A DNA stretch of 64,000 nt from Oikopleura dioica (Eukaryota; Chordata; Appendicularia; Copelata; Oikopleuridae), in NCBI GenBank assembly GCA_907165135.1, contig OU015566.1, positions 11,640,157-11,704,156 of the forward strand, in the 5' to 3' direction. Shown piece after piece: positions 36,318-49,190 of this stretch. How positions within the stretch are numbered: position 1 is the stretch's first letter; every line of letters starts with the position of its first letter. The notes beneath the pieces are model-generated. The model ran no database searches, was not told where the DNA came from, and saw only the letters and a list, made by a program, of their open reading frames with translations. The translations under genes and the position numbers were made by a program.

Positions 36318-38049
36318 GGCTGTGGTAAGTCTGAATTGAAAAACGAAAGGTTACTTTCTGCCTCGAATCGACAGGGAAAGAGCTGTCTCGAGGATTTACT
36401 TGGATTGAACTGATCGACCGGAGAGGACGGTTTTCCCCGACAGCCCTGGAATATTTTGCGTTAGGGAGCTTTGTACCAGCCAACAGACTTCTGCTGCAGC
36501 AGCTCCTTTGTCTGTCTGACATAGGATTTTACAAAAAATAATTTTTTACGAGTCCTTATGTAAATTTATTTAAGTTGGAGTAAAAATGATACGCTTCTTC
36601 TGCGTAGAATCTATTCCGTTACAATCAATCTTTCCGAATTATATTCAATGCACCAGTGACACACCTGAATTTTGGCCATTTCATGAGTTCCTTGCTTTAT
36701 GAAAATTAGATTTGAGCATCAGTTCATGGTACCGATTTAACTAAATTACGATCAATCAAACCTTTTTATGATCCGTTTTTATTCTAGAAAGTCAGTTAAG
36801 AATGTTAAAATCCTGGTGACAAAGAATTGAGCCAATTCGGTCCTTGATTTCCCTCTTTATCTTTAGCTTTGCTCATGGCTTGAAATTGAAAAAAGCAATT
36901 TTTAAACGCTCTAAATGAAGGGTGAAATCAGGTTTGATATCACTCTCCTCTGCTTCATAAGGTGGGGAAGTAAGGGATGGACTTAACCGAGAGCTACACG
37001 AGTGTTCCCTCGGGAGGATGACTATTTACACCACAGGGAAAATGTTTCCCGCACGTCCGATCGATCACCAATTCAAATTGAGCACATTTTCATTGAACCA
37101 ATTTTCAATCATCGATAATAAAATTTCCATACAAATTATTATTTTTTCGCAGAATTTATTCTTTTGAACTTTTTTGATTTTTATGAATATTTATAAATTG
37201 TGAGCGAGTCGTTTTTTGTTAAATACATAAGAATAGTTTAAAGAAAATAATCATGAGCGAGAGCATTACTTTTAAATTTTGTACAGTTGGTTTCGATGTT
37301 CTCGTTTATGTTTTCAGAAAGTGAAGCTACGATACTGCGAGATGGATAAGAAAGAAATTGAATTCCATGTTCTTGAAATAATATTTCATGCCCCAGTTGA
37401 TAAAAAAAAAGTTAAATGTGATATAATATTTCAGACTGAAAAAGGGATTTAAGAGCGCCATAAAAGTCGACTCAGAACACAGCTCAGAGTTCAGCAAAAG
37501 TTTTTTCGGATTTTCTGATAAGAAAAGGACAAAATAAATTTTATTTATTTGAAGTTTTAAATCAAACTTGATTTACTTATTAAATTTTTCTAATATTTCA
37601 TCCCGGAAAAGTGATTTCCAAAATTGTGCACCAGACGCGTTTTTGGGCAAATGGTTGTCTGATATTAAATGAATATTAAATGAGCTATGCGAGCAAAAAA
37701 CGAGTCATGGATATTTTTGAATTTTGATTCAAGCTCTCTTACAGTTATTGTACCACAACGAATGGGTACAGAAATAATATTGGCCATCTAAATACCACGG
37801 AAAAGAATTGACTAAAAGATCGGGTAAAATTGCTACTAAAAGAAAAACCCACCTCGATTCAAGATAAATAACAATAGAGAAGATGGTAGTCACAAGTTCA
37901 AGTAGCAGCCAGATGAGTTGTAGAGGGGGATGAAGAGATGATAGTAGTTGAATGTTACATTCAGTGGCAGTAGGTTCAAATTTAGAATTCGTTCTCTCTT
38001 TTAGAAAATTTTCACTTCGCAGTTTTTCGTTTCTCGGTGATTCTTTTGG
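36318..38049. other. intergenic about 1.7 kb, no gene seen
   Basis: Long AT-rich region between the AP-2 alpha start and the TIA1-like stop. No open frame above background, no RNA gene and no terminal inverted repeat recognised. Confidence 0.5.
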
Positions 38050-40233
38050 CTACTCGGGCGGGGCGCCGCTGTTTCTGAAAAAACAACATCAGGAAAGAAA
38101 GAATCTTTGACGAATGTTGTTGTTCTCGGCTCTAATGGAATATCTGGGTGAAAATAAATGAACAGTTCTGTGACTCCCAATACGGCCGAGTCCAGAGGCC
38201 ATAAAAGCTCATTACTGTCCCGGCGTGATCGGGTTCTCGATCAATAAGTAAGGATGAATGATATTTTCGAACTAATCTGAAAAGCTTTAATCTAAAGTCT
38301 AAGTAGCCGCCATTAGAAATTAAAGAGAGAGGACTTGAATTTTACCTGGGCGTGTTTGCTTCGCTCTGACCGCCTTGTTGGATAACTTGGGATAACTGAG
38401 ATGGATGAGCGTAAACCGGTTGATAGTAGTGTGCCATGTTCACGGGGGATGCAGCAGTTTGGGGAACTCCATTCTGGTGGGGGTGGGGATGATAGGCAAT
38501 CTGTTGTTGTTGAGGTACGCCGTGAATAGTCTTGAAAACAAGTTATATATTATTCCGAATAAAATCCCCGTTTTATAGGATTCATTTAGAAAATTTGTGA
38601 TTCTTTACCATGTGATGCGGTGGGATACTATAACCATGAGGAGCTGCCGGACCAGCTGATTGAGCATACGCCCCTGAGAAATGCTGCTGATATTGAACTG
38701 CTTGTGTATGAGGATGAGGTTGTCCGAGCGCGGCATGAGTATTCGGAGCGTAAGACGTATAAGTAGTAGCTGGATTTTGCACCCGAAATCTCGGCACTTG
38801 CGTTGTCGGGACAAACCGCTGCGGCTACATGTAATAATTAGCATAAGAGAATCATGGTTTTTTGACGCTGTGTTGTTTTTATAAACGAATGAATCAACAG
38901 GGTATTTAATATTTTATATATCTTTTATTTACAGTTGTATTTGATGAGTTTTGACTGCCATTAACTTCTTTGTAATTATTTGTGTATTGAGCATCGCTTG
39001 AAGATTTGTGATCATCCTTTCCCCAACGACATTTCACCGTGCAGCCACTGATAGAAGCACCATTCATTTCGCAAATTGCATTTGTAGCAGCTTGATGCGT
39101 CTGCATCTTAACGAAACCGAAGGTCTCGAAAGTTCTCACTTCTGAAAGAGCGATAAACAAAAGATAATGATTCCGAATGCCTACCTTCTACAGCGCCGAA
39201 GCGACTAAAAGAGGCTTGTAGAACTTGTTGCGTGTGGACATCTTTGGTAATTCCACCGACATAGACTGTTGTATTTGATGGAGACGCAGCTTGAGCAACC
39301 TTATGCGGGTCGATGACTGTAGGAGGCTAAAGAGACTATGAGGAATAATCGCTTTCTGCGCATTTTACCGGGAGTTTCCTCGACGTAGCCCAGTTCGTCC
39401 TCACTTCCCTCCCACCAATCGATTTGTTGTTCATTTCTGAGATCGCCTTCTCCGCCGATTCTTTCTTCAGAAACGCCACGAAGCCGTATCCTTTTGATCG
39501 GTTGGTCTTAGTCGATAAGATTCGGAGTTGAAACAGTTCTGTACCTGTGCATCACGAACCACTCTCGCTTCCGAGATATCGCCAAACTTCTCGAACTCCT
39601 TTTGCAAATCGAGGGTCGTCAGTTCCTGCGCCAGATCGCCGACAAATATGTGATGGTCCTCTACGAATTGGAATTTGCATTCATAAATAACGAAAGGACA
39701 ATTACTTGAAGTATCTTTTTTGATCCCGTCGGGTCGGGTGGCCCAATTGACCTTTAGCGGCATTTTGTAAACCTCACGGCCGTTCATGGCGGCAAGAGCG
39801 CGCTGAGCGCAGATATGCGTTTCATAAGTTATGAAGCAGTAATGATTGGCGGACAGGGCAGCGTCGTTGATCATTTTCACATCAACAACGTTACCGATGA
39901 CGGCAAACAGGGCTTTTAGAACGCTTTCGGTTGCGTTTTTGTGGAGATTTCCAACGTATCTAAAGAAGAAATTAATGAATGGAAAAGTAAATTTACAAAT
40001 CAAGCCCTTTTTCATTGAGAGATTGAGCCATTTCCTCCGAATTCAAGAGGCAAAGAGGGGGAATTCGCTTGGTAAGGCAGACGTGTAGGAAAAGACTCAA
40101 GTACTTACAGTGTTCTTTTAAAAAGCTCATCATCCTTTGCCTGATCCGAATGCGACCTCGATGTATTTTCAGCATGTGTCGGTTGCTGGAAATGGTACTG
40201 CGTTGGCGTGAAGGGGACAACGTTTGACCCCAT
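38050..40233 (-). CDS. TIA1: TIA1/TIAR-type RNA-binding protein
   Basis: Three-RRM protein that binds U-rich RNA, in the family of stress-granule and splicing regulators. Starts at 40233 (ATG right after TTTCAG) with MGSNVVPFTPTQYHFQQPTH. RRM1: YVGNLHKNATESVLKALFAV, CFITYETHICAQRALAAMNG, then KVNWATRPDGIKKDTS, the TIA1 linker. RRM2: HHIFVGDLAQELTTLDLQKE and FGDISEARVVRDAQ. RRM3: TVYVGGITKDV with the FETFGFVKMQ and CTVKCRWGKDDH blocks. The C-terminal tail is rich in Gln, Pro, His, Tyr and Ala (prion-like), ending EANTPRNSGAPPE through a final small exon. The order matches the TIA1/TIAR family; TIA1 versus TIAR cannot be separated. Confidence 0.9.
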
Positions 40234-40498
40234 CTGAAAATATAAACTGTTTTAATTTCCGAAAATTTTTTGCAAATTTCTCGCACTTCATATTATTAAG
40301 AAAAGAAAAGGCAGTATGTTCGGTCAGTGACACAATATACAATAGAGTTTAAATTAAGAAAAAGTATGAATGGAATTTTTTCGTTGTTGATCATCAACTA
40401 GAATCTGGGTTAGTTCTTATGCTCACGTTGGACGTGAATGCGCGCTGGAAATAGTTGGTTGTCTTTTATTTATAGAATCAAATCAATTGTTTTTTTTT

Positions 40499-42885
40499 CT
40501 AAAATTCGTCAAGCAGTCCTTGCACCGCTTGTTCGTTCTCGTTGACGTAAGACTGATTGGCTGCTTGTATGTCGGAGCCAGAGTCACCGTTTACAGTCGG
40601 GCCTGCGTGTGGCGTCACTGGCAGTTGCTGACCGCTACTGACTGTTTGATGCATGTGGGCGCTCGGATCGGATTTTGTGATGGGTTGGACGTTCATGTTC
40701 GGGTGGATCCGCTGTTGATGCCCGCGGATCTGGCTGCTCGCGATTTTCAGATTCGCGGGTTGGATCGGCGTGCCACTCCCTGATGATGGAATTGTGATCA
40801 TACGCATTACAGGACGCCCGTTTGATAGCGCTACATTGGTAGCTCTGCTTATTGGCTACAAAATTCAGTCAATTTAAGCCCCAGCTTATGATTGAAATGG
40901 AAACAAGCAAACTTACAATTTTAGCTTGTACTTTTCTGAACTTTGCCTTTTCCCTCTCTTCCTTCATTTCAGCCTCTTCACTTTCCGTAAACAGCCTGTT
41001 CACCAGAAAATCTTCGCAAAACGACATATCCTGAGTATCCTTTAGAAAACGCTCTCTGAATTGCTCTTCCAGATTTCTCTTTCTATGGAGTATTCTTTCG
41101 CATAAAGGTTCCAGAACAACATCTTCTGATAGTTGGTCGTCTCTTTTAGAGATTTCGGGGTAGGAGAAACAATGAAATGGGAGAAGGCGCGATGTCGCGT
41201 CTTCTATCGACGAGAAAGGTTCTGTAAGAAATAGTTAGGGTAACAGACGATTGGATTTTAACGGCTTCATTACCATTAATATTAAGATCATCAGTAACAT
41301 TCCTCTGATCTTCTTGCATCTTTAGAAAAATTGGTGTCTTCTTAACGGGTTCTACTTTGAGTTTCGTTTCTGGCATTGGCAATTTGATGCCGACTTCGCT
41401 TTGCCCAGTATCTGGAGGCGCTTGTTGCACGATCCGCGTCACGATGGGCCTTGGATTGCTCGAAGGTGATCGGTTTTGTCTTGGCATGACGATCGGCTGA
41501 ACAGCGTTGCTTCTAGGGCTGTTCTCGTCAGATGACCGGAGAAACTGCTCCAAGGGGATGTAGTCGACTCCGTTGTGCGTCGCCTTGACGTTGTCCAGCA
41601 TCTTGAGGGGATTTCTTGAGAGGTAGTTCCGGTAGTTCGTATCGGACTACGAAGATTTACCACGATGTCTATTAGGTAGAACATACCTTTCGATAAATAT
41701 CCTTCAACTTCTTTATCAAGGCATGTTGATCATCGTCCATCTCCAAGATGTCCGTATATAACGTAGAAAAGCATCGCTGCAACTGGGAAAAGGTACTTCG
41801 GAGGTTATCAACCGAATCCGAAGAGAGGACAATAAAGCCAGGTCTGCTTCCTTGCGGCTCATGGCATTGAACTAGAAATATCTTACACGAGAGATAAAAT
41901 TTATCAAGTTACCTGAAACACGGGCAGGATTTTGTGGTGGTCTTTGCGGCGTAATCGTACTTTGAGGATGCTGTGAGATGATTCTCCTAGGCGTCGCTCC
42001 AGGAGTACCAGAGACTTGCTGAAGCCGGACGGGTCCATTTCCATCCCCTCCTACTCTTACAACTCTGATCGTCCTCGGTGGATTGCTCGGTGTCCCACCA
42101 GCACTTACGGGTGTTCTCTAGAGAGTCAAAAAATGTTAATATTCCGTATCGGTGGGAGATGAGCCATCATGGAAAAAAGGTCATAAACTTACGGAAATTA
42201 TCCTCTGTCCCTGAACGGGCGTTCCCCTGTTTATTGGCAGCAGCGGGCGGCCGTTTCCGCCAGAAGCGACATTTGGAGATTGAGAGTTTTGTACAACGCG
42301 AATCGGTCTGATCATTGGACGACCATGCCCAGAATTCGGCTGATTCGGACTATCGGAATGAGAAGCCCGAATACTTCCGGGGACATTGCTTCCAGATCGT
42401 TGAGGATTCTGTATAAGAATCGTTCTCCCATTCAGATTGGAAACTGAACGGTGTTTGTTCATTCCATCTGGAATTCTTTGAACTCGTGTACCTTGGCCAT
42501 TGACAAGGATTATGTTCTGATTTGGCCGAGATGGAGTTCCATCGCTTCCCGTCCCCTGGCCTCCTCCCTGGTGATGGGCCTGGCCAGAAGGGGCATTAGT
42601 TCCGGGCGGACGGGGCCTGACAAGAACCCGCTGCGTTGTTGGAGTTCCGGGAGCTGGGGAGGATTGGAGTTGGATGGGACGGGCTTGAGGTCGGGACTGA
42701 TTACTTGCAGTCGACGGTATTCTCGCGATCGCTACTGCCTGGTCTACATTTTTGGTTCAAGTAATTCCGCTAATTATCGAATCGAAGCTGATCTGATAAC
42801 TTGAGCATGGAAAAGAATTTCAGACTTCATTTAGTATGATTTCTAACCAATTTCCTAGTAAATCGTCCATTGGTTCCTCATCCAT
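40499..42885 (-). CDS. large disordered nuclear-type protein, family unrecognised
   Basis: Multi-exon minus-strand gene. The probable first exon at 42885 reads MDEEPMDDLLGN; the next coding stretches are rich in Pro, Gln, Ser, Asn and Arg with repeated valine-rich Arg/Pro motifs (RVLVRPRPPGTNA, RTILIQNPQRSGS, RPMIRPIRVVQNS). An ordered region follows: STFSQLQRCFSTLYTDILEM, DDDQHALIKKLKDIYRK, TNYRNYLSRNPLKMLDNVK and VDYIPLEQFLRSSDE. A charged helical region (LCERILHRKRNLEEQFRER, FCEDFLVNRLFTESEEAEMK) precedes a Gln/Pro-rich tail ending GLLDEF. It resembles chromatin or coactivator subunits in composition only. The 5' joins near 42730-42850 are not resolved. Confidence 0.6.
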
Positions 42886-43919
42886 AAACTTTACTCCATT
42901 GGAAGATTTCTGCTTCTACCACGCTTTTACAAGACCTTGTTCACAAGCTTAGTCCCAACTTCGATCTTCTGAAATGAAAAATTGATAAAGAAAAAAGTCG
43001 AAAACTTGCAAATTGCGAATATTCTTCAGATGGAACGAACTTGCTTGGTGATTTTTGGAGCGTTGTTGAATATTCAATGAAACATGTTATTCATATGGAT
43101 GCAAAAAAGTATGGGAAGGTCAAAAAGTGAAAGGCAAAAGTTGAAACATAAAAATCACCTGGATCATTGATCAAGACAAAATATCTCATGCACTTGGGTG
43201 TTGAATGCACTTATCGGTTTTTTCTTCCACTAAAGGGAGGAATAATATATTTGCTGGAATCCTCAAAAGCTACAGTAGGTTACAGACAGATATTGAAACA
43301 TGTTGATTTTCGTAAAAAAGGAAGAATAAGAGAACTCTTTGATCATTTGTTGAACGAATTGATAATGATTTTTATGAGAAGATGACAAATGCACGATTAC
43401 TAGGCAGATCATTATTGCTGATTATCGTTGATTACATAATTTAATCTTCGTGAACTTACAATACATCAAAGTTAGTTATCTCAAGCTGTTATTATTCAGT
43501 GGAATGATCGTTTTGTAGTTTTATTCGACTTTAAATACCGATGTAAATTACATCGGTAAAGACATCGGATTAACATCAACCAGAGTGAGCAAGCTGATGG
43601 ACAGCGAGGATGGGGAGGGGGTAGTGGCGAATCAAGTCCACAATTTTCGGAAAAGGCCAATCATAGACAAACATTCCCCTCTTTACCCACCTAGTTGCTG
43701 ATAAAAACAATTACAACTTATAATTGATAAGCCGTCTCAAGCTGCTTTTAGTATCGATAAATGGAATAGATATTAGAATCGAATGTTAAGATTTTTTCGG
43801 TTAATATGTGTGGTGTATTTACAGAATAGGACATTATACTTTAAGTAATAAAGGAATAGTTTGTACAATATGTTTCAAAGTTAAAAGATTTAAAAAGTGG
43901 AAGATACAGGTTTTTCAAT
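42886..43919. other. intergenic about 1 kb with one perfect palindrome
   Basis: AT-rich spacer between the start of the 40499-42885 gene and the Dishevelled stop. The plus-strand frame 43167-43385 shows no protein family. The only structure noted is the palindrome at 43536-43558. Confidence 0.5.
43536..43558. repeat. perfect 11-bp inverted repeat
   Basis: TACCGATGTAA, one A, then TTACATCGGTA. The two arms are exact reverse complements. It could be a dimeric transcription-factor site or a small cruciform; no further evidence. Confidence 0.6.
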
Positions 43920-46900
43920 TTAAACAATCGCGGATCGAACTCTTGATATCGTAGATGCGCTGGACATGGAAATATTATCGTCTTCGATTTGTTTCTGGCG
44001 CTGGGCGGCGCCGACTTGAGCGACTATTCTATCCCGAACGGACATTTGCGAGACGGAGGACATAACGGAGCTGGAGGCAATAGACATGGCTAAAAGAAAG
44101 TTAGAGGAGTAGGAAGGATTTCCGACTTACTGTCATAGTCTTGGTGGTAATACTGGTTAGGTGTGCTTGGTCTAGCTCGAGGAAGTGCGCCCATTGATCG
44201 ACAAGTATCAGTAGATATATCGGAGTTGGAATCAGTCAAACTCATGTTGACCATTTCTGAGAAGCAAAAGTTATAAGGAGCGAAAGAAAGGTCACTGACT
44301 CACCTCTTGGCAAACTTGGTACGTTGTTTTGATCACCAAAGACATAGTAGCACTGTTCGGAAAAACTGGTCTTGTTGACCGTGTGCTTGATGTAGTTCGC
44401 CTTGAGCATTGAGCTTGCGTACTTGCGCGCGTCCCGTCGATCCTGGAGACCTTCGACCTTCGAGTGTAGCCAATCAACAAGTTCAGAGCCAATAAACGCC
44501 ATCGGAATCGTGATCTTGAGCCATTGGCGATCCTTGATGTCCAGGCCAGAGTTGGGAAAGCGCATCATTCGCACTACAGTGGACATTTCTAAAAGAAAAA
44601 ATTGAAAAATTCATTCAAAGAAAGACGTTTTTACCGGAATGAATAGTTAATTGGATCCTATTGAAATGGGGATAGTTGAGTTGGTCAGCCTCTGGAAGCG
44701 ACGAAGCGAACGTGTCTGAGCTCGTTTCCGTCAGTTGCGACATGCTATCGTATCTGTGATCGCCGCCGTAGCCCTGCTGACTGGCGACCCAGGCCGCTGG
44801 ATCGATGGGTCTTATCGGCTCGTTGAGATTGTTGCGAGGCAGGGAGTTGTGATGCGGGGTAGGGGACGGGTCCCAGCACTTGGCAATCATCAGCGTTATC
44901 TTCTTGCTCGGGTCGTTGACCACTTTGCGCAAGAAATCGACCGCTTCGTTGTTCGTCATTTCCTCAAAGTTAACATCGTTGACTTGCAGTAACATGTCTC
45001 CGGCTTCGATTCGGCCATCGGCAGCAACAGCACCGCCTTTCATAATTGAGCCAATGTAGATTCCACCGTCGCCAGACTCGTTATTCTGCCCGACGATTGA
45101 GATGCCCAAGAACTTATGTTTTTCTAGATCGAGTTCTACTGTCATCACATTGAGCGACATCGTCGAGTCCGTCACGGAAGAGGAGTAGTTTGACGTCTGA
45201 AAAGGAAAATGTTAATAGACATTTGTGGCGAGTAGACAGATGGCGTCTGAGATTTGATTGACTCCGGGAACGCAATTCTTTACGGGACAATCGATGCGTT
45301 CAATTTCCGCGCTCTGCTGTTCTAATACGGAGTGGCTGTCATTATTGACTTACCGTATCGTCAAGCTTGGTTGGTCGTTTCTTCCGACGGACTTGGCGGC
45401 GGGGGCGACGCTGACGTGAAACACTCGACATGTCTGTGACTGTACTGTAACTAAAGAGAACAATTTAGGGGATGAAATGAAAAGGGGAGACTTACGCAAT
45501 GCTGGAAGCATCATCAAATTCACTGTCGAAGGCTGTTCTATCGGAGAGCTCTGAGCTCATGATCGTGCTCTGTGAGCCAAAACGATCCGCCATTGGAGGT
45601 GGTCTTCTAGCGCGACGAGAGCCGCTAGAACCAGAGCCGTGGGATCGCGGTGGAGGCGGCGCGATAAATTCTGAAGGAATAAATGTCAAGTTAAGTCTCT
45701 CTACGTAGAATTGCGTGATCTGTTTGAAGAGGGCTTTACGAAGGAACATTTTTGAAATTTGTGCTTGTCAGAACTCGACTCTTTCTTGCTCTTTCTGCTA
45801 CTTTGACTGGAGCACTTGAGCGAGGACAGGAAGTGCCAGGCGATAAGATTGTTTATTTTTATGATCATTTTGCAAATAAAGAATCGAGCTCTGACTCCTA
45901 TTTGGCCTGTTTGAATTGATAAGGGCGCGTTTCTTATCACCGTGGAAATTTAAATGAGAAAGCATGATGCTAATCGCTTTTTCCCGTGAATAAATTAAGG
46001 CGCAAATTTAGGACCTGACTACCCCTCAATCACCCGGGTTGCTGCACGGGCATTGTGTACTGTTCCCTGGTGGGTGGTGGGAAATACGAGTTAGGCGCCG
46101 TATTTAGGGCAGCAGCAGGGGGCCGCAAATTTTGTGACTTACCATCGGGTCGGTGACGCACAGTGGAATCTACACGCTCCGGTGGGGTTGGCTTTTTCTT
46201 TTCCGGTTCCTGAAAATATGAGATAAGAAACTGCGAAATCAAGTGGCTGCGAATTCATCCGTGGCCGAATGGACTCTCGACCAGCCGGTTTTTAAAATCC
46301 TCAGAATTCGATCGATTTCGGATGTTTTCAAAAATTACCTTTTCGCAAGGAGTGAGGAAACAAACAATTTTTCCTTCTTGCGTTTGCGGTAGGATCGCCT
46401 TGTCGTCAGAAATCTCCTCCTTTACGAGGCCGAAATCTTCGTCGTAGGATTGAAAGAAGAACTTGTAGTTGCTCTTGTTGATGCATTTTTTGAAATCCGC
46501 AAAAGTGATGGCCTCCTTAGCCACTGGAACCTAAAAACAAAAATCAATACACTGAATTTCCAAAATTCTCAAAACGTCAAAACTTGGGCATGAGAAAGTA
46601 CTCCAATCTCAATCACTTTCTCATACAAGAAGTGCTTTCTTTTTTGGTACAAAAGGGACTTGCGTGATTTAAATGATCAATTAGGGACTCCTAAACGATA
46701 TCTCAAGACCCAGGTATCTATTGTGAGAGCCTTAATCGTTTATTGTGAAGATGATCATTCTGGCAAACTCTCTTTTGTGCCCAAAAATGACCACAAAGTT
46801 TCCTGTACTAAAAACTGTACGAAAAAAGCATTGTCGAGCTTCATTTTGATCCGCATCATTTTTAAGAAAAGAAAGAAAGTTGTCAGGACGACCGAGGGGC

Positions 46901-47589
46901 GAGTTTCTTTCCCGTCAATCAATCAATCAAAGAAAAGTCTTCAAGGTTTTCAAAATCGCGAAAGTCGAAAGTTTTTCACAAGCTCGATCAAGTGGAAAAC
47001 GCATCATTTCTTTCTCCTCCGAGGAGGATCGAATTCTTTGATCATTTGACAGCGGATCAAACAGAAAACATCATAAAAATACATCAATTAACCTTACAAA
47101 CCGGACTTTAAGGGGGTAGAACTAGATTTTTCGAAAAACCGTGATTTTCGAGATGCACTTTAAATAAGAAAGACCTGTTTTTACTTATGCTAACGAAATT
47201 TCCTCATAGATGTTGCTAGAAAAAGGGTTAAACTATCTTAAAATGAGATTTAAAAAATTTGGCTAGTCACGTGACTCGAGAAATTTGAGGACGCGAATAC
47301 GCTAAAATTGCGATTTTCGAAGAGGTGGGTTGACGTTTCGCTCTCTAACGCCAAAATGTGTTGACGAAAAAAATTTTTAAGAAAAATTTTGTTAGATCTA
47401 AGTTTGTTTTATCTTCAGCCGAAGAGAGAATTTGAAAATCTAAGCTCTCCTGGCTTTGAGCGCCGGCCTAGAATCGGCTATTTTCGAAAAACCTAGTTCT
47501 ACCCCCTTAAAAGCGAATAGACGTACCTTAACGAGATAGGGCGTATCTTCGTCGCCGATATAATAAACAACTTTCGTCTGGGTAGCCAT
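43920..47589 (-). CDS. DVL: Dishevelled, Wnt signalling scaffold
   Basis: Cytosolic hub of Wnt/beta-catenin and planar polarity signalling. Starts at 47589 with [20 protein letters not shown]; the DIX domain continues [40 protein letters not shown] and [13 protein letters not shown]. The middle contains basic and Ser-rich stretches. The PDZ domain includes [40 protein letters not shown] and [20 protein letters not shown]. The DEP domain has [20 protein letters not shown]-like residues ([20 protein letters not shown]) and [20 protein letters not shown]. The C-terminus is Ser-rich and ends [14 protein letters not shown] and DEP are in the family order. The first intron, about 1 kb, holds a TTAA-flanked MITE. 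Confidence 0.94.
47112..47506. mobile_element. TTAA-flanked MITE, copy 1
   Basis: A 395 bp non-coding element with terminal inverted repeats GGGGGTAGAACTAG and CTAGTTCTACCCCC, each immediately flanked by TTAA (47108-47111 and 47507-47510), the target preference of piggyBac-type transposases. It is alignable along its length with the element at 60669-61054. It lies in the first Dishevelled intron. Confidence 0.85.
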
Positions 47590-47809
47590 GATTCGGGAAT
47601 GATTGTCTGGATACTGTATCTGTTAATCTACTGACGTATCTTCCTTCGTTTTGTTTTTTTCTTTTCAATCTCTGTTATAACATTTTCACAATATCAAATC
47701 TCTCGTTTTTCGATTTTCTGAAAAGGAGAAAACGATTTAGTTGAGTTTTGAAATTCGAATTTTTCTTTAAAAACTTCCGTGGCTTTTTTGGTGGCAGTAA
47801 CACTGGGAG

Positions 47810-48040
47810 GCCAATGGGGCGCGTTATGCTGCCCAGAGTGGCCGCGACGGGGCGCCTAAGGGCTCCGTAGGTCCTCCTGTCCGACCACCGAATTATGCCG
47901 GATCGGGCGGAGGCGCGCAGATGCACCACCAGCTGACCATCACCCGACCTTCCGCGAAAAAACAAGCAACGCAGCAGCTAATTTCAAGAAGCGAGTATGC
48001 AGCCAATTATAAAAACATGGTGCAGGACGGATTCAAGTAA
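47810..48040 (+). CDS. possible terminal exon of an unrecognised gene
   Basis: An open plus-strand frame directly after an AG acceptor (GGGAG) encodes about 76 residues: ANGARYAAQSGRDGAPKGSV, then PPVRPPNYAGSGGGAQMHH, TITRPSAKKQATQQLI and SRSEYAANYKNMVQDGFK before TAA. The GC-rich codon use and orderly composition differ from the surrounding AT-rich DNA. No upstream exon or in-frame start was found before Met-Met-free residue positions up to the internal MHHQ, and no family is recognised. If real, the gene would be divergent from Dishevelled. Low confidence. Confidence 0.3.
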   Translation, partial: ANGARYAAQSGRDGAPKGSVGPPVRPPNYAGSGGGAQMHHQLTITRPSAKKQATQQLISRSEYAANYKNMVQDGFK

Positions 48041-49190
48041 TATTGTAGATTCTCGGTTCTTAGGTACACTCTTATGTGTAGTTAAAGTAAGGTTAGATCG
48101 GTAACTGAAGTGAGCCAGAATGTTGGAAGGGTGATCAGATATTCAAGAGCGTACCGCTACGCTTTACAGAAAATGACAAGGCTCTGTAGAATAGGTCGAT
48201 AGAGTTGAATAAATTAAATCCAGAAATATATAAACAAAATTTTACTTATGATGTTCTTCTTTTCAATTTTCAAAAAAGATAATGTAACAAGCGAAGAGAA
48301 TAATGATGAAAAATGATAGTCATTCATATACAGTACTATAATAACTGTTGAATGCTGACTTTTATTTACAGACTTTGAAAAACCGAACAAAAATTCTCTC
48401 TCCGTTTCGTATGCAAATAGGTCAAAAAATGCATTCCAATCCTTATCAAAACTAAAAATCTCACCCCAGGAGCCCTCCTAGCTGCCCTATCAATGTTTAT
48501 CATCGTGCGAAGGGGTCGCGAAAAAATAATGGCAAAATTTAGAAATTTCCTGCCAGAGGCTGGAAATCGGGGTCATCGCAAATTTTCAGATTCGAGACGG
48601 GCGTGAATTTTCTAGCCTAAAAATTTTACGCCAGTAATTTTGCGACTGATAGAGAAATTATAGTGTTTTTCGACAATTGATTTTTAGCCACTAAAATTTT
48701 CTCTAAAACGAAAATTCTTCTAGATTTTCAGGAAAAGTTCACTTCTCTAGAATTCGCGCGATGAGTTTTTACGCAAGATTACAGTGAAAGAAGCGATGAA
48801 TCAGCGGTGGAGATGATCCGCTTGTTCGGGAGTTATTCACTGCGTCGTTGAAAACCGCGCGAATCGTGGATCATTGGACGCCGCGGAGCCAATAACTTTG
48901 TCAGCTCGGCCAGGCCAGCTCGAGCTCAAGCGCTCGGCGAGGGTCAGATGCGCACACCGACCTTGATCTCTCCCCATTTTCGTGTTCTTCGCGGTAATTC
49001 TTTTTATCATCACTTGTTTTTCCTGATGAAAAAAAAAAAAAACAGTGAGCCAGGACAATCATAGAGCTTTGTCAGAAAGCTGCTTTTACTCTGGACTTTT
49101 CAGAAACCTGACTCAGGTTTTTACAATAAAAGACTTTTATTTGACCATCCCTTTGAAAAGAACACTGACTTATATATTTGAAAAATAATT

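Noticed and set aside
46660-47049. 129-aa plus-strand frame
   Set aside because: Located in the first Dishevelled intron, no domain, low-complexity basic composition and no splice support.
48837-49058. 73-aa minus-strand frame
   Set aside because: Begins with a run encoded by the A14 tract and shows no family or splice evidence.
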